In this document: one piece after another, positions 7,523 through 15,969 of the stretch
Layout of the letters: every line of letters begins with the position of its first letter
How positions within the stretch are numbered: the stretch's first letter is position 1
NCBI RefSeq assembly: GCF_026342355.1
Contig: NZ_JAPEMV010000005.1
Coordinates: 372,001-436,000, forward strand
Direction: 5' to 3'
DNA length: 64,000 nucleotides
DNA from: Streptomyces sp. NBC_00249
GTDB lineage: Bacteria > Actinomycetota > Actinomycetes > Streptomycetales > Streptomycetaceae
The notes under the pieces: generated by a model
The model's database searches: none
Seen by the model: the letters and a program-made list of their open reading frames with translations, nothing else
What the model was told of the DNA's origin: nothing
Position numbers and translations under genes: made by a program

Positions 7523-8194
7523 CTACGCGTCGTCGAGGCCGCGCTCTATCGCGTAGCGGACGAGCTCCACGCGGTTGTGCAGCTGGAGTTTGCCCAGGGT
7601 GTTCTGGACGTGGTTCTGCACCGTGCGGTGGGAGATGACCAGGCGTTCCGCGATCTGCTTGTACGACAGGCCCTTCGCCACCAGGCGCAGCACCTCGGTC
7701 TCGCGGTCGGTCAGCTGCGGGGCCTTCGGCTCGTCGGCGGTGGCGGGCGCCGGATCGGTGGCCAGGCGCCGGTACTCGCCGAGGACCAGGCCGGCCAGGC
7801 CGGGGGTGAACACCGGGTCGCCGGCGGCCGTACGGCTCACCGCGTCGATCAGCTCCTGGGCTCCGGCGGACTTCAGCAGGTAGCCGGTCGCCCCGGACTT
7901 GACCGCCTCCAGGACGTCGGCGTGCTCCCCGCTGGCCGACAGGACGAGCACGCGCAGCGCGGGATCGGCGCCGACCAGCTCCTTGCAGACCTGGACCCCG
8001 GGCATGCCCGGCAGGTTGAGGTCGAGGACCAGGACGTGCGGGACGACGGCGCGGGCGCGGCGCACCGCCTCCGGGCCGTCGCCGGCCGTGGCCACGACGT
8101 CGAACCCGGCGGCGGCCAGGTCGCGGGCGACCGCGTCCCGCCACATCGGGTGGTCGTCGACCACCATCACCTTGATCTCGTGCGGATCGGTCAC
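7523..8194 (-). CDS. macR: NarL/LuxR-family response regulator, MacR-like
   Basis: DNA-binding partner of the adjacent kinase. The 223 residues comprise a receiver domain (acidic pair D13/D14, phospho-acceptor D58 in LVLDLNLPG, the switch Ser in VLSASGEH, Lys in YLLKSAG). A C-terminal LuxR helix-turn-helix follows (LTDRETEVLRLVAKGLSYKQIAERLVISHRTVQNHVQNTL). The GTG at 8194 follows GGGGGAG and overlaps the kinase stop codon by four bases (GTGA), indicating translational coupling. Position between pfkA and an acyltransferase, and sequence character, match S. coelicolor MacR, which controls membrane proteins of morphogenesis. The name rests on recalled synteny. Confidence 0.88.
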   Translation of the reverse strand: MTDPHEIKVMVVDDHPMWRDAVARDLAAAGFDVVATAGDGPEAVRRARAVVPHVLVLDLNLPGMPGVQVCKELVGADPALRVLVLSASGEHADVLEAVKSGATGYLLKSAGAQELIDAVSRTAAGDPVFTPGLAGLVLGEYRRLATDPAPATADEPKAPQLTDRETEVLRLVAKGLSYKQIAERLVISHRTVQNHVQNTLGKLQLHNRVELVRYAIERGLDDA

Positions 8195-9411
8195 TGGGTT
8201 CTCCCCCTCGGTACTTTCAGTTCCACTTCGGTGCCCTGTCCGGGGACGGACACCAGCTCGGCGGTGCCGCCGAGGTCGCGCAGCCGGCCCCGGATGGACA
8301 GGGCGACGCCCATCCGCCCCTCGCCCTCCGCCTGGTCGAGCCGCCCGGCCGGGATGCCCGGGCCGTCGTCGCGGACGGTGACGATCACCTCGTCGCCCCA
8401 GTCCTCGACGAGGATCCAGGCGCGGGCCCCTTCCCCGGCGTGCTTGCGCACGTTGTCGAGGGCGGCTCCGACCGCCGCCGCCAGCTCCCGCGCGGCGGGC
8501 ACCGGCAGCGGTACGGGGGTGCCCGGCTCGGCGAAGCTCACCTTCGAGCCGGCGTGCGGGGCGAGCAGGGAACGCAGGTCCAGCTCGCCTTCGTCGGCTC
8601 CGGGCTCCTCCACCTCGTAGGTGTCCACCAGCGCGCCCAGCGACTCGTCGCGCGAGACCCGGGAGGGGTGCACGAGGCCGCTGGAGACCAGCGTGCGCAG
8701 CGCGACCTCCTGCTCGCCCGCCATCCGGCCGAGCTCGGCGGCCTCGCCGCCCAGTTCGGTGCCGCGCCGCTGGACCATGGCGAGGACCTGGAGGACCCCG
8801 TCGTGGATGTCGCGGGCGAGGCGTTCGCGCTCGCGGGTGGCGGCCTCGATCTCCAGGGCGCGGGCCAGGGTGGCTTCGCTGGCCCGGGCGACCTCGACGA
8901 CGTAGCCGATGGCGATGGAGGCGACCCAGACCAGCAGCACGTTGTGCAGGGTGTCCTCGGTGGGGTCGCCGCCGTGGACGGCGATGTTGGCGGCGGCGAC
9001 GAAGGTCGAGGCGAAACCGGCCCAGCGCCAGCCGCCCTTGAGGGCGAAGGCGAGGACCGAGCCGGCCGTCCAGATGGTGGGGAGGGTGGGGCCGCCGTCG
9101 GCGATCCGCTGATGGGTGTCCGCGAACGGGGTGAGCAGGATGCCGGTCAGCGCGACGACGAGGTCGGCGCCGAGGAAACCCTTGGTGCAGGCGGCCGCGT
9201 TCGCCACCCTGGGGTAGGTGGCGAGGGTCCAGACGGCGAGCACGGCGAGGTAACCGGCCGCCGTCCAGGGGTGGTCGAACCGCTTGTACGCGGAGGCGAA
9301 GAGCAGCACCGCGTAGACCATGGTGAGCAGCCGGTAGAAGGTCAGGGCCCGCCACAGCGGCAGCTCGACCGACATCCGTACGACGCGCTCGCGCTTCGCC
9401 ATCTCCCCCAC
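8191..9411 (-). CDS. macS: sensor histidine kinase, MacS-like
   Basis: Membrane kinase of about 406 residues with roughly five or six hydrophobic segments between residues 20 and 172. A HisKA_3 dimerisation helix carries the phospho-acceptor H203 in ERLARDIHDGVLQ, and a degenerate-length HATPase_c domain follows (ALDNVRKHAGEGA, DDGPGIP). It is the first gene of the pair, followed by the response regulator with a GTGA overlap. The start is unsure: GTG at 9411 and ATG at 9402 both lie in a G-run acting as ribosome site, and ATG at 9375 is also possible. The ligand is not evident. Confidence 0.87.
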   Translation of the reverse strand: MGEMAKRERVVRMSVELPLWRALTFYRLLTMVYAVLLFASAYKRFDHPWTAAGYLAVLAVWTLATYPRVANAAACTKGFLGADLVVALTGILLTPFADTHQRIADGGPTLPTIWTAGSVLAFALKGGWRWAGFASTFVAAANIAVHGGDPTEDTLHNVLLVWVASIAIGYVVEVARASEATLARALEIEAATRERERLARDIHDGVLQVLAMVQRRGTELGGEAAELGRMAGEQEVALRTLVSSGLVHPSRVSRDESLGALVDTYEVEEPGADEGELDLRSLLAPHAGSKVSFAEPGTPVPLPVPAARELAAAVGAALDNVRKHAGEGARAWILVEDWGDEVIVTVRDDGPGIPAGRLDQAEGEGRMGVALSIRGRLRDLGGTAELVSVPGQGTEVELKVPRGRTQ

Positions 9412-9438
9412 CCCCGTGCGGGCGCTGCCGCGACCGCC

Positions 9439-10182
9439 CTACTCCGTGCTCTTGTCGGCCTTGTGCTCGGCCTTGCTGTCGGCCTTGGCGGCCTTCTCCG
9501 CGTCCGCGATCTGCCGCTTGGCGGCCGTCGCGTAGATGTCCACGTACTCCTGGCCGGACAGCTTCATGATCTCGTACATGACCTCGTCGGTCACCGAGCG
9601 GAGGATGAAGCGGTCCCCGTCCATCCCGTGGTAGCGGCTGAAGTCCAGCGGCTTGCCGATCCGGATGCCCGGGCGCATCAGCTTCGGGACCACCTTGCCG
9701 GGCGGCTGGATCTTCTCGGTGTCGATCATCGCCACGGGGATCACGGGCGCGCCGGTGGCGAGCGCCACCCGGGCCAGCCCGCCGGGCTTGCCCCGGTACA
9801 GCCGGCCGTCGGGTGAACGGGTCCCCTCGGGGTAGATACCGAACAGCTCCCCGCGCTCGATGACATCGATACCGCTCTTGATGGCGGCCTCGCCCGCGCC
9901 GCGCGCGCCGGAACGGTCCACGGGGAGCTGGCCGACGCCCTTGAAGAAGGCCGCCGTCAGCTTGCCCTTGACCCCGGGGGAGGTGAAGTACTCCGCCTTC
10001 GCGATGAAGGTCACCTTCCGGTCCAGCACGGCCGGAAGGAAGAAGGAGTCCGAGAAGGACAGGTGGTTGCTCGCGAGGATCGCCGGCCCCTCCGCGGGAA
10101 TGTTCTCGAGGCCCTCCACCCACGGCCTGAAAGCGAGCTTCAGGGAACCGCCGATGGAGAACTTCATTGCGCCGTAGATCAA
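9439..10182 (-). CDS. 1-acyl-sn-glycerol-3-phosphate acyltransferase (PlsC family)
   Basis: Acylates lysophosphatidate or a related glycerolipid at the membrane. The 247 residues contain the family blocks NHLSFSD (catalytic HX4D), GVGQLPVDR, YPEGTRS (acceptor phosphate binding) and VIPVAMI. The C-terminal 35 residues are a Lys/Ala/Glu-rich charged tail. The TTG at 10182 has AGGAAGG eight bases upstream; an ATG at 10167 gives a shorter protein. It sits 27 bp upstream of the MacS-like kinase gene on the same strand, so co-transcription is likely. Confidence 0.88.
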   Translation of the reverse strand: MIYGAMKFSIGGSLKLAFRPWVEGLENIPAEGPAILASNHLSFSDSFFLPAVLDRKVTFIAKAEYFTSPGVKGKLTAAFFKGVGQLPVDRSGARGAGEAAIKSGIDVIERGELFGIYPEGTRSPDGRLYRGKPGGLARVALATGAPVIPVAMIDTEKIQPPGKVVPKLMRPGIRIGKPLDFSRYHGMDGDRFILRSVTDEVMYEIMKLSGQEYVDIYATAAKRQIADAEKAAKADSKAEHKADKSTE

Positions 10183-10330
10183 CTCGAAAGCCTTCCTGTG
10201 TCTGTCGAACAGACCTTATCCCCTGGCTCCGCCCGGAGCGGCCCGACGACCCTGGTCGGTACCACCCCGGTCGCGTACGGTGAAGTCACACAGAGCAACG
10301 CACCCCCCGCCCCCCTTGAAGGAGACCCTG

Positions 10331-11110
10331 GTGCCCGTCCTCCCTGGAGCCGAGCCCTTCCGCCACGAGGGCGGAGAGGTCGGCGTCCTCCTCTGCCACG
10401 GCTTCACCGGTTCCCCGCAGTCCCTGCGCCCGTGGGCCGAGTACCTCGCCGAGCGGGGGCTGACGGTGTCCCTGCCGCTGCTGCCCGGACACGGGACGCG
10501 CTGGCAGGACATGCAGCTCACGGGCTGGCAGGACTGGTACGCCGAGGTCGACCGCGCGCTGCGGGAGCTGCTGGACCGGTGCGAGCGGGTGTTCGTCTTC
10601 GGTCTCTCGATGGGCGGCGCGCTGACGCTGCGGCTGGCCGCCAAGCACGGGGACGCGATCAGCGGCATCGTGCTCGTCAACCCGGCCAACAAGGTGCACG
10701 ACCCGCTGGCCGTAGCCCTTCCGGTGGCCAAGCACTTCATCCGGTCGACGCCGGGCATCGCGAGCGACATCGCGAAGCCGGGCTCGGCGGAGGTCGGCTA
10801 CGACCGGGTCCCGACGCGGGCCGCGGACTCGCTGCGCAAGTTCTTCCGGCTGGTCGACGCCGAACTGCCGCAGGTGACGCAGCCGGTGCTGCTGCTGCAC
10901 AGCCCGCAGGACCACGTCGTACCGCCGGTCGACTCGGCGCGGATCCTGGCCCGGGTGTCGTCGACGGACGTCACCGAGACCCTGCTGGAACAGAGCTACC
11001 ACGTCGCGACGTTGGACCATGACGCGGAGCGGATCTTCGCGGACAGTTTTGCGTTCGTCGGACGGCTCGCGGAGAGCGTCGGCAGGGAGGGGGCGGCCAG
11101 CGGTGGCTGA
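10331..11110 (+). CDS. alpha/beta hydrolase (carboxylesterase / monoacylglycerol lipase type)
   Basis: Soluble serine hydrolase of 259 residues. The oxyanion region is LCHGFTGSPQS, the nucleophile elbow is GLSMGG, the acid is Asp in HSPQDHVVPP and the base is His in QSYHVATLDHD, all in canonical order. This pattern is typical of EstD/Est30-like carboxylesterases acting on short acyl esters or monoacylglycerol. The GTG at 10331 follows GGAG by six bases. It is divergent from the acyltransferase gene and overlaps the next gene by eight bases. The natural substrate is unknown. Confidence 0.88.
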   Translation: MPVLPGAEPFRHEGGEVGVLLCHGFTGSPQSLRPWAEYLAERGLTVSLPLLPGHGTRWQDMQLTGWQDWYAEVDRALRELLDRCERVFVFGLSMGGALTLRLAAKHGDAISGIVLVNPANKVHDPLAVALPVAKHFIRSTPGIASDIAKPGSAEVGYDRVPTRAADSLRKFFRLVDAELPQVTQPVLLLHSPQDHVVPPVDSARILARVSSTDVTETLLEQSYHVATLDHDAERIFADSFAFVGRLAESVGREGAASGG

Positions 11111-11642
11111 GCACGAGGAGTCCTCCGGGGGTGTTCCCCCGCTGGACGAGGAAGCGGCGTGGGCCGCGATCGTCGCCGGGTACGGGCAGGAGCCGCCGGA
11201 CCCGCCGGGGGCCAGGCCGTTCCGCCCGATCGAGAACCTGATGCTGCCGGAGGAGGACGTCAAGCCGGAACCCCCGGCGGCGGCGCCGCCGGCCGCGCTG
11301 GGCAGCTCGGTGGTCTTCGCCCCGGGCGTGGGCGTCGAGGGCCCCCGGGACCACGCCCTGGCGGAACCGGAGGACGACGACCTGACCCCGGCCGAGGAGG
11401 GACACTTCGTCCCGCCGGAACCGGAGCTGCCGCCGGCCGACACCACGGCGAAGTTCGCGTGGCTGGCGGTGGTGGGCGGGCCGGTCCTGCTGCTGCTGGC
11501 GGTGCTGCTGCAGTGGGACATGACCTGGTGGCTGACCACCTTGGGCATCGGCGGCTTCCTGGGCGGCTTCGCCACCCTGGTGGCCCGCATGTCGCAGGGC
11601 GACGACGACGAGGACGACCCGGGCCGCGGCGCGGTGGTGTGA
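11103..11642 (+). CDS. hypothetical protein, acidic N terminus with two C-terminal membrane helices
   Basis: I do not recognise a named family. The 179-residue product has an acidic, Pro-rich cytoplasmic part (1-118), then two hydrophobic segments at about 119-137 (FAWLAVVGGPVLLLLAVLLQ) and 142-160, and a short Asp/Glu-rich tail (DDDEDDPG). The GTG at 11103 overlaps the esterase stop by eight bases, so the two are translationally coupled. It may tether or modulate the esterase at the membrane, but this is inference from coupling only. It ends six bases before a nested palindromic repeat. Confidence 0.75.
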   Translation: MAEHEESSGGVPPLDEEAAWAAIVAGYGQEPPDPPGARPFRPIENLMLPEEDVKPEPPAAAPPAALGSSVVFAPGVGVEGPRDHALAEPEDDDLTPAEEGHFVPPEPELPPADTTAKFAWLAVVGGPVLLLLAVLLQWDMTWWLTTLGIGGFLGGFATLVARMSQGDDDEDDPGRGAVV

Positions 11643-11646
11643 GCTG

Positions 11647-11766
11647 TCCTTCTTGACGCACCGCACCCCTTCTTCACGCGCCGCTCGCGGCCGAGCCGTG
11701 CAAGCGGCGCGTCAAAAAGGGGAGGCCCGCCAGGGCCGAGCGGTGCGAGGGCCGCGTCAAGAAGGA
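11647..11766. repeat. nested palindromic repeat, family A copy 1 (TTCTTGACGCG core)
   Basis: Two nested inverted repeats. Outer arms 11647-11659 and 11754-11766 are a perfect 13-bp match (TCCTTCTTGACGC). Inner arms 11666-11685 and 11703-11722 match 18 of 20 (CCCCTTCTTCACGCGCCGCT type). The four arms share the TTCTT-ACGCG core. It lies between convergent genes and probably terminates both; the right outer arm contains the stop codon of the downstream minus-strand gene. Confidence 0.82.
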
Positions 11767-12500
11767 ACGGGCAGCCGGAGGGTGGCCAGGACCGGGAGGT
11801 GGTCCGTCGCGCGGTGGAGGTCCCCCCGGGTGAGGCCCGGGAGGTCCGCGGGGACGCCGCAGGTGAGGACCTGGACGCCCGGTGAGGCGAAGACGGCGTC
11901 GATGCGCCGGTCCGGCGCCGCCGCCGGGAAGGTGTGCTCCCCGCCCCAGGGGGCGACCGTCCAGCAGTCCTGGAGGGTCTGGGAGAGGCGGCTGAAGGCG
12001 GGGCCGCCCGGGCTCTCGTTCAGGTCCCCGGCCGCGATCGCGTACGGCGTGCCCAGCCCGGCGACCCGGTCCAGCAGCATCCCCGCCTGGGCCGTCCGTT
12101 CCGCCCGGTTCAGCGACAGGTGCGCGCTGACCACCCCGACCCTGGCCGCGCCGAAGCGGACCACCGCCGTCGCGAGGCCCCGCCGGTGGTGGCCGGGGGT
12201 GCGCGGCAGGAGCACGTCCTCGGTGCGCTCCACGAAGGCCCGTAGCGAGCACAGCAGCAGCGGGCCGGCGGCCGTGGCGCCGCCGCTCAGCACCACCAGG
12301 TCGGCCTTCGAGGCCAGCCGGGCGGCGTGCTTGCGCCAGCGGAAGAACCGCGGCGCCTCCTGGACGAAGACCAGGTCGGGCGCGCACGCCCGGATCACCC
12401 GGGCCAGCGCCTCCTCGTCGTCGCGCAGGGAGCGGATGTTGTAGCTGAGTACCCGGATCACGGCTGAACCGTCCGGTTCTGTCACAGAGTTGGGCAGCAT
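11757..12500 (-). CDS. endonuclease/exonuclease/phosphatase (EEP) family protein
   Basis: Metal-dependent phosphodiesterase fold of 247 residues. Visible motifs are RVLSYNIRS (metal-binding Asn), FVQEAP (metal-binding Glu), VVSAHLSLN, AAGDLNESPGG (catalytic Asp and Asn) and TDHLPVLATL (catalytic Asp-His). These place it in the EEP superfamily, but the substrate (nucleic acid, lipid or other phosphodiester) cannot be told. No signal peptide is seen. The start is uncertain: ATG 12500, GTG 12485 and ATG 12512 all lack a well-placed ribosome site. Its last codons and stop (TCT TGA) lie inside the family A repeat. Confidence 0.82.
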   Translation of the reverse strand: MLPNSVTEPDGSAVIRVLSYNIRSLRDDEEALARVIRACAPDLVFVQEAPRFFRWRKHAARLASKADLVVLSGGATAAGPLLLCSLRAFVERTEDVLLPRTPGHHRRGLATAVVRFGAARVGVVSAHLSLNRAERTAQAGMLLDRVAGLGTPYAIAAGDLNESPGGPAFSRLSQTLQDCWTVAPWGGEHTFPAAAPDRRIDAVFASPGVQVLTCGVPADLPGLTRGDLHRATDHLPVLATLRLPVPS

Positions 12501-12517
12501 GCTCCGCAACATACGCA

Positions 12518-12554
12518 GTTGCCCGCCGCTCCCCCAAGGGGCGCGGCGGGCAAC
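12518..12554 (-). terminator. terminator downstream of glucokinase
   Basis: Perfect 12-bp stem (GTTGCCCGCCGC with GCGGCGGGCAAC) and 13-base loop, starting 14 bp past the glkA stop and before the EEP gene on the same strand. Confidence 0.75.
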
Positions 12555-12567
12555 GGCAGGCATCCGG

Positions 12568-13509
12568 TCAGCCCTGGCGCGCCAGGTCCGCGGCGCCGAC
12601 CATCCCGGCCTTGCCGCCGAGCTGTGCGGCCAGTACCTGCGCGTGCGGGCGCCACGCGCCGCCGATCAGCCAGCGCTTGAAGGACTTGCGGATCGGGTCC
12701 AGGACGAGGTCGCCCTCGTCGGAGACCCCGCCGCCGACGATGAACGCCGACGGGTCGAAGAGGGAGGCCAGGTCGGCCAGGCCCGCGCCGGCCCAGCGGG
12801 CGAGCTCGCGGAAGGAGTCGATGGCCACCAGGTCTCCGGCCCGCGCGGCTTCGCTGATGTGCTTGCCCTCGATGCCCTCGGGGGTGCCGTCGCCGAGGCC
12901 GAGGAGGACGGCGGCGTTCTCGGGGGTGGCGTTCGCGCGCTGCTTCGCGTAGCGGACGAGCGCGCGCCCGGAGGCGTACTGCTCCCAGCAGCCCTGGCTG
13001 CCGCAGCCGCACAGCAGGCCGTCGGGGACGACGCGGATGTGACCGAACTCGGCGGCGACGCCGAAGCGTCCGCGGCGCAGCTTGTTGCCGATGATGATGC
13101 CGCCGCCCAGGCCGGTGCCGAGGGTGATGCAGATGACGTCCTCGTGGCCCTGGCCGGCGCCGAAGCGGTACTCGCCCCAGGCCGCGCAGTTCGCGTCGTT
13201 CTCGACGACCACCGGCAGGCCGATGCGCTGCTCGACCTTGTCCTTCAGGGGCTCGTGGCGCCAGTTGATGTTCGGCGCGAAGAGCACCGTGGCGCGCTTG
13301 TCGTCCACGTATCCGGCGGCGCCGATACCGACGGCGTCGATGGTGTGGTTGCTGCTGACCTCGGACACGGCGGCGCAGATGGCCTCCGTCACTCCGTCCG
13401 CGGTCGGCGGGGTGGGCACCTTGTACGTCTCAAGGATGGTGCCCTCTTCGTCGACCACGCCGGCCGCGATCTTCGTGCCGCCGATGTCGACGCCGATGGT
13501 GAGTCCCAT
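12568..13509 (-). CDS. glkA: ROK-family glucokinase
   Basis: Phosphorylates glucose with ATP; in Streptomyces GlkA is also central to carbon catabolite repression. The 313 residues begin MGLTIGVDIGGTKIAAGVV (phosphate-binding). They contain VENDANCAAWGEY (catalytic Asp), the TLGTGLGGGI loop, EFGHIRV and the ROK zinc motif CGCGSQGCWEQY. The ATG at 13509 follows GAGGGA. Length and sequence match S. coelicolor SCO2126. It is monocistronic by appearance, with a terminator after it and a 61-bp gap to the upstream gene on the same strand. Confidence 0.96.
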   Translation of the reverse strand: MGLTIGVDIGGTKIAAGVVDEEGTILETYKVPTPPTADGVTEAICAAVSEVSSNHTIDAVGIGAAGYVDDKRATVLFAPNINWRHEPLKDKVEQRIGLPVVVENDANCAAWGEYRFGAGQGHEDVICITLGTGLGGGIIIGNKLRRGRFGVAAEFGHIRVVPDGLLCGCGSQGCWEQYASGRALVRYAKQRANATPENAAVLLGLGDGTPEGIEGKHISEAARAGDLVAIDSFRELARWAGAGLADLASLFDPSAFIVGGGVSDEGDLVLDPIRKSFKRWLIGGAWRPHAQVLAAQLGGKAGMVGAADLARQG

Positions 13510-13570
13510 TAGTCCCTCGGTTTCCGGTCAAACCCCGCCACGGCCCACCGTACCCGAGGCCGGCGGAGGA

Positions 13571-14038
13571 TCAGTCGAGATCGATCCGCTCGGCCGGGCC
13601 CGGTCCGGGGTCGTCCCCGCCGTCGTCGGTGCCCGCGTCCGTGCCGTCGTCGGCGGGCTTGCGGGGTGCGGGCGGTTCGTCCCGCGTCCAGCGGCGTTCG
13701 TGCCCCGCGACGGCCGAGCGGTAGGCCGCCAGCAGTTCGGAGCCGGCGGCCGCCAGGTGGCCGAAGACCTCGGGGTTGCGCTCGACGACGGGCTTGGCGG
13801 CGGTCCTCGCCTGGTTGACGAACTCGCGCACCGCGCCTTGGGCCGCGGTGCCGAGGAGCGGATTGTCCAGGGAGGAGACCTTGTCGGCGACGGCCTCGAA
13901 CAGCTTGAACAGCTCCTCGGCGGCGGTGCCCGTGCTCGCGCCGGCGCCCTGCGTACGGGCCCGGCGGCGCTCCTTCTCGGCGGCGAGGTCCTCGGCGCAG
14001 GCCTGCGCCCAGGCGTCGTTCTCGGTGGCCTCGCTCAT
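13571..14038 (-). CDS. conserved hypothetical protein (DUF5304-like)
   Basis: Soluble 155-residue protein. An alpha-helical, charged central part (about 35-115, with AAEELFKLFEAVADKVSSL and GHLAAAGSELLAAYRSAV) is followed by a disordered Pro/Asp/Gly-rich tail ending AERIDLD. It resembles the actinobacterial family annotated DUF5304, from memory. ATG at 14038 has AAGGAG upstream. It lies between an ArsA-like ATPase and glucokinase on the same strand; no function can be assigned. Confidence 0.75.
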   Translation of the reverse strand: MSEATENDAWAQACAEDLAAEKERRRARTQGAGASTGTAAEELFKLFEAVADKVSSLDNPLLGTAAQGAVREFVNQARTAAKPVVERNPEVFGHLAAAGSELLAAYRSAVAGHERRWTRDEPPAPRKPADDGTDAGTDDGGDDPGPGPAERIDLD

Positions 14039-14105
14039 CGCGGATTCTCCTTGCGGGGCGTTCGGTACGGCCTCTTTCGACCTTACCCGAACGGGGGTAC
14101 GGCGT

Positions 14106-15263
14106 TCAGTCCCCCCGGGGCCAGAGCTGCGGGTCAGGGGTGAAGCGGACGGTCAGCTTCCCGTCGGCGAGGGCCGCGCCGGAGACGGTGCAGCGGCGCA
14201 GCGCCGAGGGCAGCGGAACGATCCTGCGGTACGGGCCGACGGTGAGGAGCAGCTCGTCGCCGCGCCGTACGAGGTCGAGCTCGCTCTTGCGGGCGCCGGG
14301 CAGCGGGATCACCCAGGCCAGCACCCCGTCCGCGGCGATCCGGTCCTCGACCGCCCAGGCGGGCTGCGCGCCGCCGCCGTCGGGCAGCGGGGCGATCCCG
14401 TCGGCGGCGGCGAGCACGGCCAGGTCACCGGAGCCCCGGGGGTCGCGGCCCAGGTGCGGCAGGCGGGTCACGGGGACGGCGTCGGCCGCGCCGGCCCACG
14501 CGGCGAGGCTGGCGTCCTGCTGGGCGGCGATCCCCGCCGTCCAGGGGTCGGCGGAGCCGGCCGGGGCGAGCCGGTTGGCCACCAGGGTCTCGACTCCGGT
14601 CCGGTACAGGGCCAGCCCGAGCCGCCCGGTGCGCAGGGCGGCGTCGGCGGCGGGTCCGGGCTCGGCGACGAGCCGGACCCGGGTCGTGGCGGCCTCGACG
14701 ACGGCCTGGACGGCGGCCAGCTCCTCGTCCCAGCGGGCGGCGGCCTCGTAGAGCCACTGGGCGGGCATCGGGACCCCGGCCAGCTGGGCCAGTACGGGGC
14801 GCAGGGCGCGGGCCGCCTGGCGCTCCGCGGGCAGCAGCCGGGCCAGGTAGCGGCGCAGCTGGGCGGGGAGGGCGAGGGTGGTCAGGGCCTGGTGCAGCGG
14901 GGGCATGTCCACGACGACGAGGTCGGCCGCGGGATCTTCGGCGGCCCGGCGCAGGGCGCGGAGCAGGGAGAACTGTTCGGCGCCGGGCAGCTCGGTGAGC
15001 TCCTCGGCGCCCAGCGGCCGGCCGCCGAGCATGCCGATGACGGCGGAGCCGCGCTCCTGGAGGGCGACGAGCTCGCTGCGGAACTCCTCGCCGGAGTCGA
15101 CGCGGGCGGTCCGCAAGCCGGGGGCCGGCGGGAGCTCGGGGAGCGGGTCGGCGGACAGCAGCAGCACCCGCCGTCCGCCGTGGGCGGCGGCGAGGGCGGT
15201 GGCGGCGGCGACGGTGCTCCGCCCTGCCCCTCCGGGGCCGGTGATCAACAGGGTCTGCGGCAT
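14106..15263 (-). CDS. ArsA/GET3-related P-loop ATPase
   Basis: A 385-residue SIMIBI-class NTPase with an N-terminal Walker A of deviant type (TGPGGAGRSTVAAATALAAA), LLSADP after strand 2, and LVVVDMPPLHQAL as switch/Walker B. C-terminal repeats resemble the HSP20-like domain found in actinobacterial ArsA homologues (ELDLVRRGDELLLTVGPYRRIVPLPSALR). It lacks the cysteines of true arsenite pumps, so arsenic transport is not supported. It is preceded by an SRPBCC gene on the same strand with a palindromic repeat between them. ATG at 15263 follows GGAAGG. Confidence 0.83.
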   Translation of the reverse strand: MPQTLLITGPGGAGRSTVAAATALAAAHGGRRVLLLSADPLPELPPAPGLRTARVDSGEEFRSELVALQERGSAVIGMLGGRPLGAEELTELPGAEQFSLLRALRRAAEDPAADLVVVDMPPLHQALTTLALPAQLRRYLARLLPAERQAARALRPVLAQLAGVPMPAQWLYEAAARWDEELAAVQAVVEAATTRVRLVAEPGPAADAALRTGRLGLALYRTGVETLVANRLAPAGSADPWTAGIAAQQDASLAAWAGAADAVPVTRLPHLGRDPRGSGDLAVLAAADGIAPLPDGGGAQPAWAVEDRIAADGVLAWVIPLPGARKSELDLVRRGDELLLTVGPYRRIVPLPSALRRCTVSGAALADGKLTVRFTPDPQLWPRGD

Positions 15264-15278
15264 GCTGCCTGACCTTCC

Positions 15279-15349
15279 TTCTTTGACGCGTGCCTCGCGC
15301 CGCTCAGCGCGCCGGCGCGCTGAGCGGCGCGCGGCGCGCGTCAAGAAGC
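15279..15349. repeat. palindromic repeat, family A copy 2
   Basis: Core palindrome 15296-15331 has perfect 18-bp arms with no loop (GCGCCGCTCAGCGCGCC type). It is flanked by TTCTTTGACGCG on the left and CGCGCGTCAAGAAG on the right, the same core as copy 1. The right flank contains the TGA stop of the SRPBCC gene. It likely forms a cruciform or hairpin terminator between two same-strand genes. Confidence 0.82.
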
Positions 15350-15787
15350 GGTGCCGCTCTCCACGCGCTTCTTCAGGCCCGCCAGCGCGCGGTCGATGAT
15401 GACCTTCTCCGCCTTGCGCTTGATCATGCCGAGCATCGGGATCTTGACGTCGACGGTCAGCTGGTAGGTGACCTCGGTGCGGCCGCCGTCGAGCGGTGCC
15501 AGCCGGTAGGAGCCGTCCAGCTGCCGGAGCATCTGGGACTTGTCCAGGGTCCAGCTGACCTCGTCGGCGCCCTTCCAGCTGTAGGCGAGGGTGTGGTCGT
15601 CCTTGATCGCGCCCGCGTCGAGCAGCAGCCGCACCTTCTCGGCGCGGCCTTCGGCGTCGGTGGCGAGGACCTCGGCCTCCTTCACCTCGCCGGTCCATTC
15701 GGGGTAGCGGGCGAAGTCGGCGATCACGGCCATGACCTGGGCCGGCGCGGCCTCGATCGTGATGCTCGAGCTGGTGTGTTCCGCCAT
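15341..15787 (-). CDS. SRPBCC / polyketide cyclase-like START-fold protein
   Basis: A 148-residue helix-grip protein: ITIEAAPAQVMAVIADFARYPEWTGEVKEAEVLATD begins the fold. A central beta sheet follows (YSWKGADEVSWTLDKSQML, TEVTYQLTVDVKIPMLG), and a C-terminal amphipathic helix (KAEKVIIDRALAGLKKRVES) covers the cavity. It probably binds a small hydrophobic ligand; no catalytic residues are evident and no polyketide genes are near. ATG at 15787 has GGAG upstream. It ends inside repeat family A (TCT TGA). Confidence 0.85.
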   Translation of the reverse strand: MAEHTSSSITIEAAPAQVMAVIADFARYPEWTGEVKEAEVLATDAEGRAEKVRLLLDAGAIKDDHTLAYSWKGADEVSWTLDKSQMLRQLDGSYRLAPLDGGRTEVTYQLTVDVKIPMLGMIKRKAEKVIIDRALAGLKKRVESGTAS

Positions 15788-15969
15788 CGCGGTCGCTCCT
15801 CCGGGCTGGTGGTACCTCCCAGCGCGAGCTGGGGGAGTTCGACAAGTTCGGCAAGTCTTTCGGCAAGTCTGCGGGGGCCTCCGGCCGCCGCGTGAAGGCT
15901 ACCGTGCGTGCGGGTGCCGCCACTGCGGCCCCTCCCGTCACGCGAAGGGCACGACGCGCACGGCCCGGT

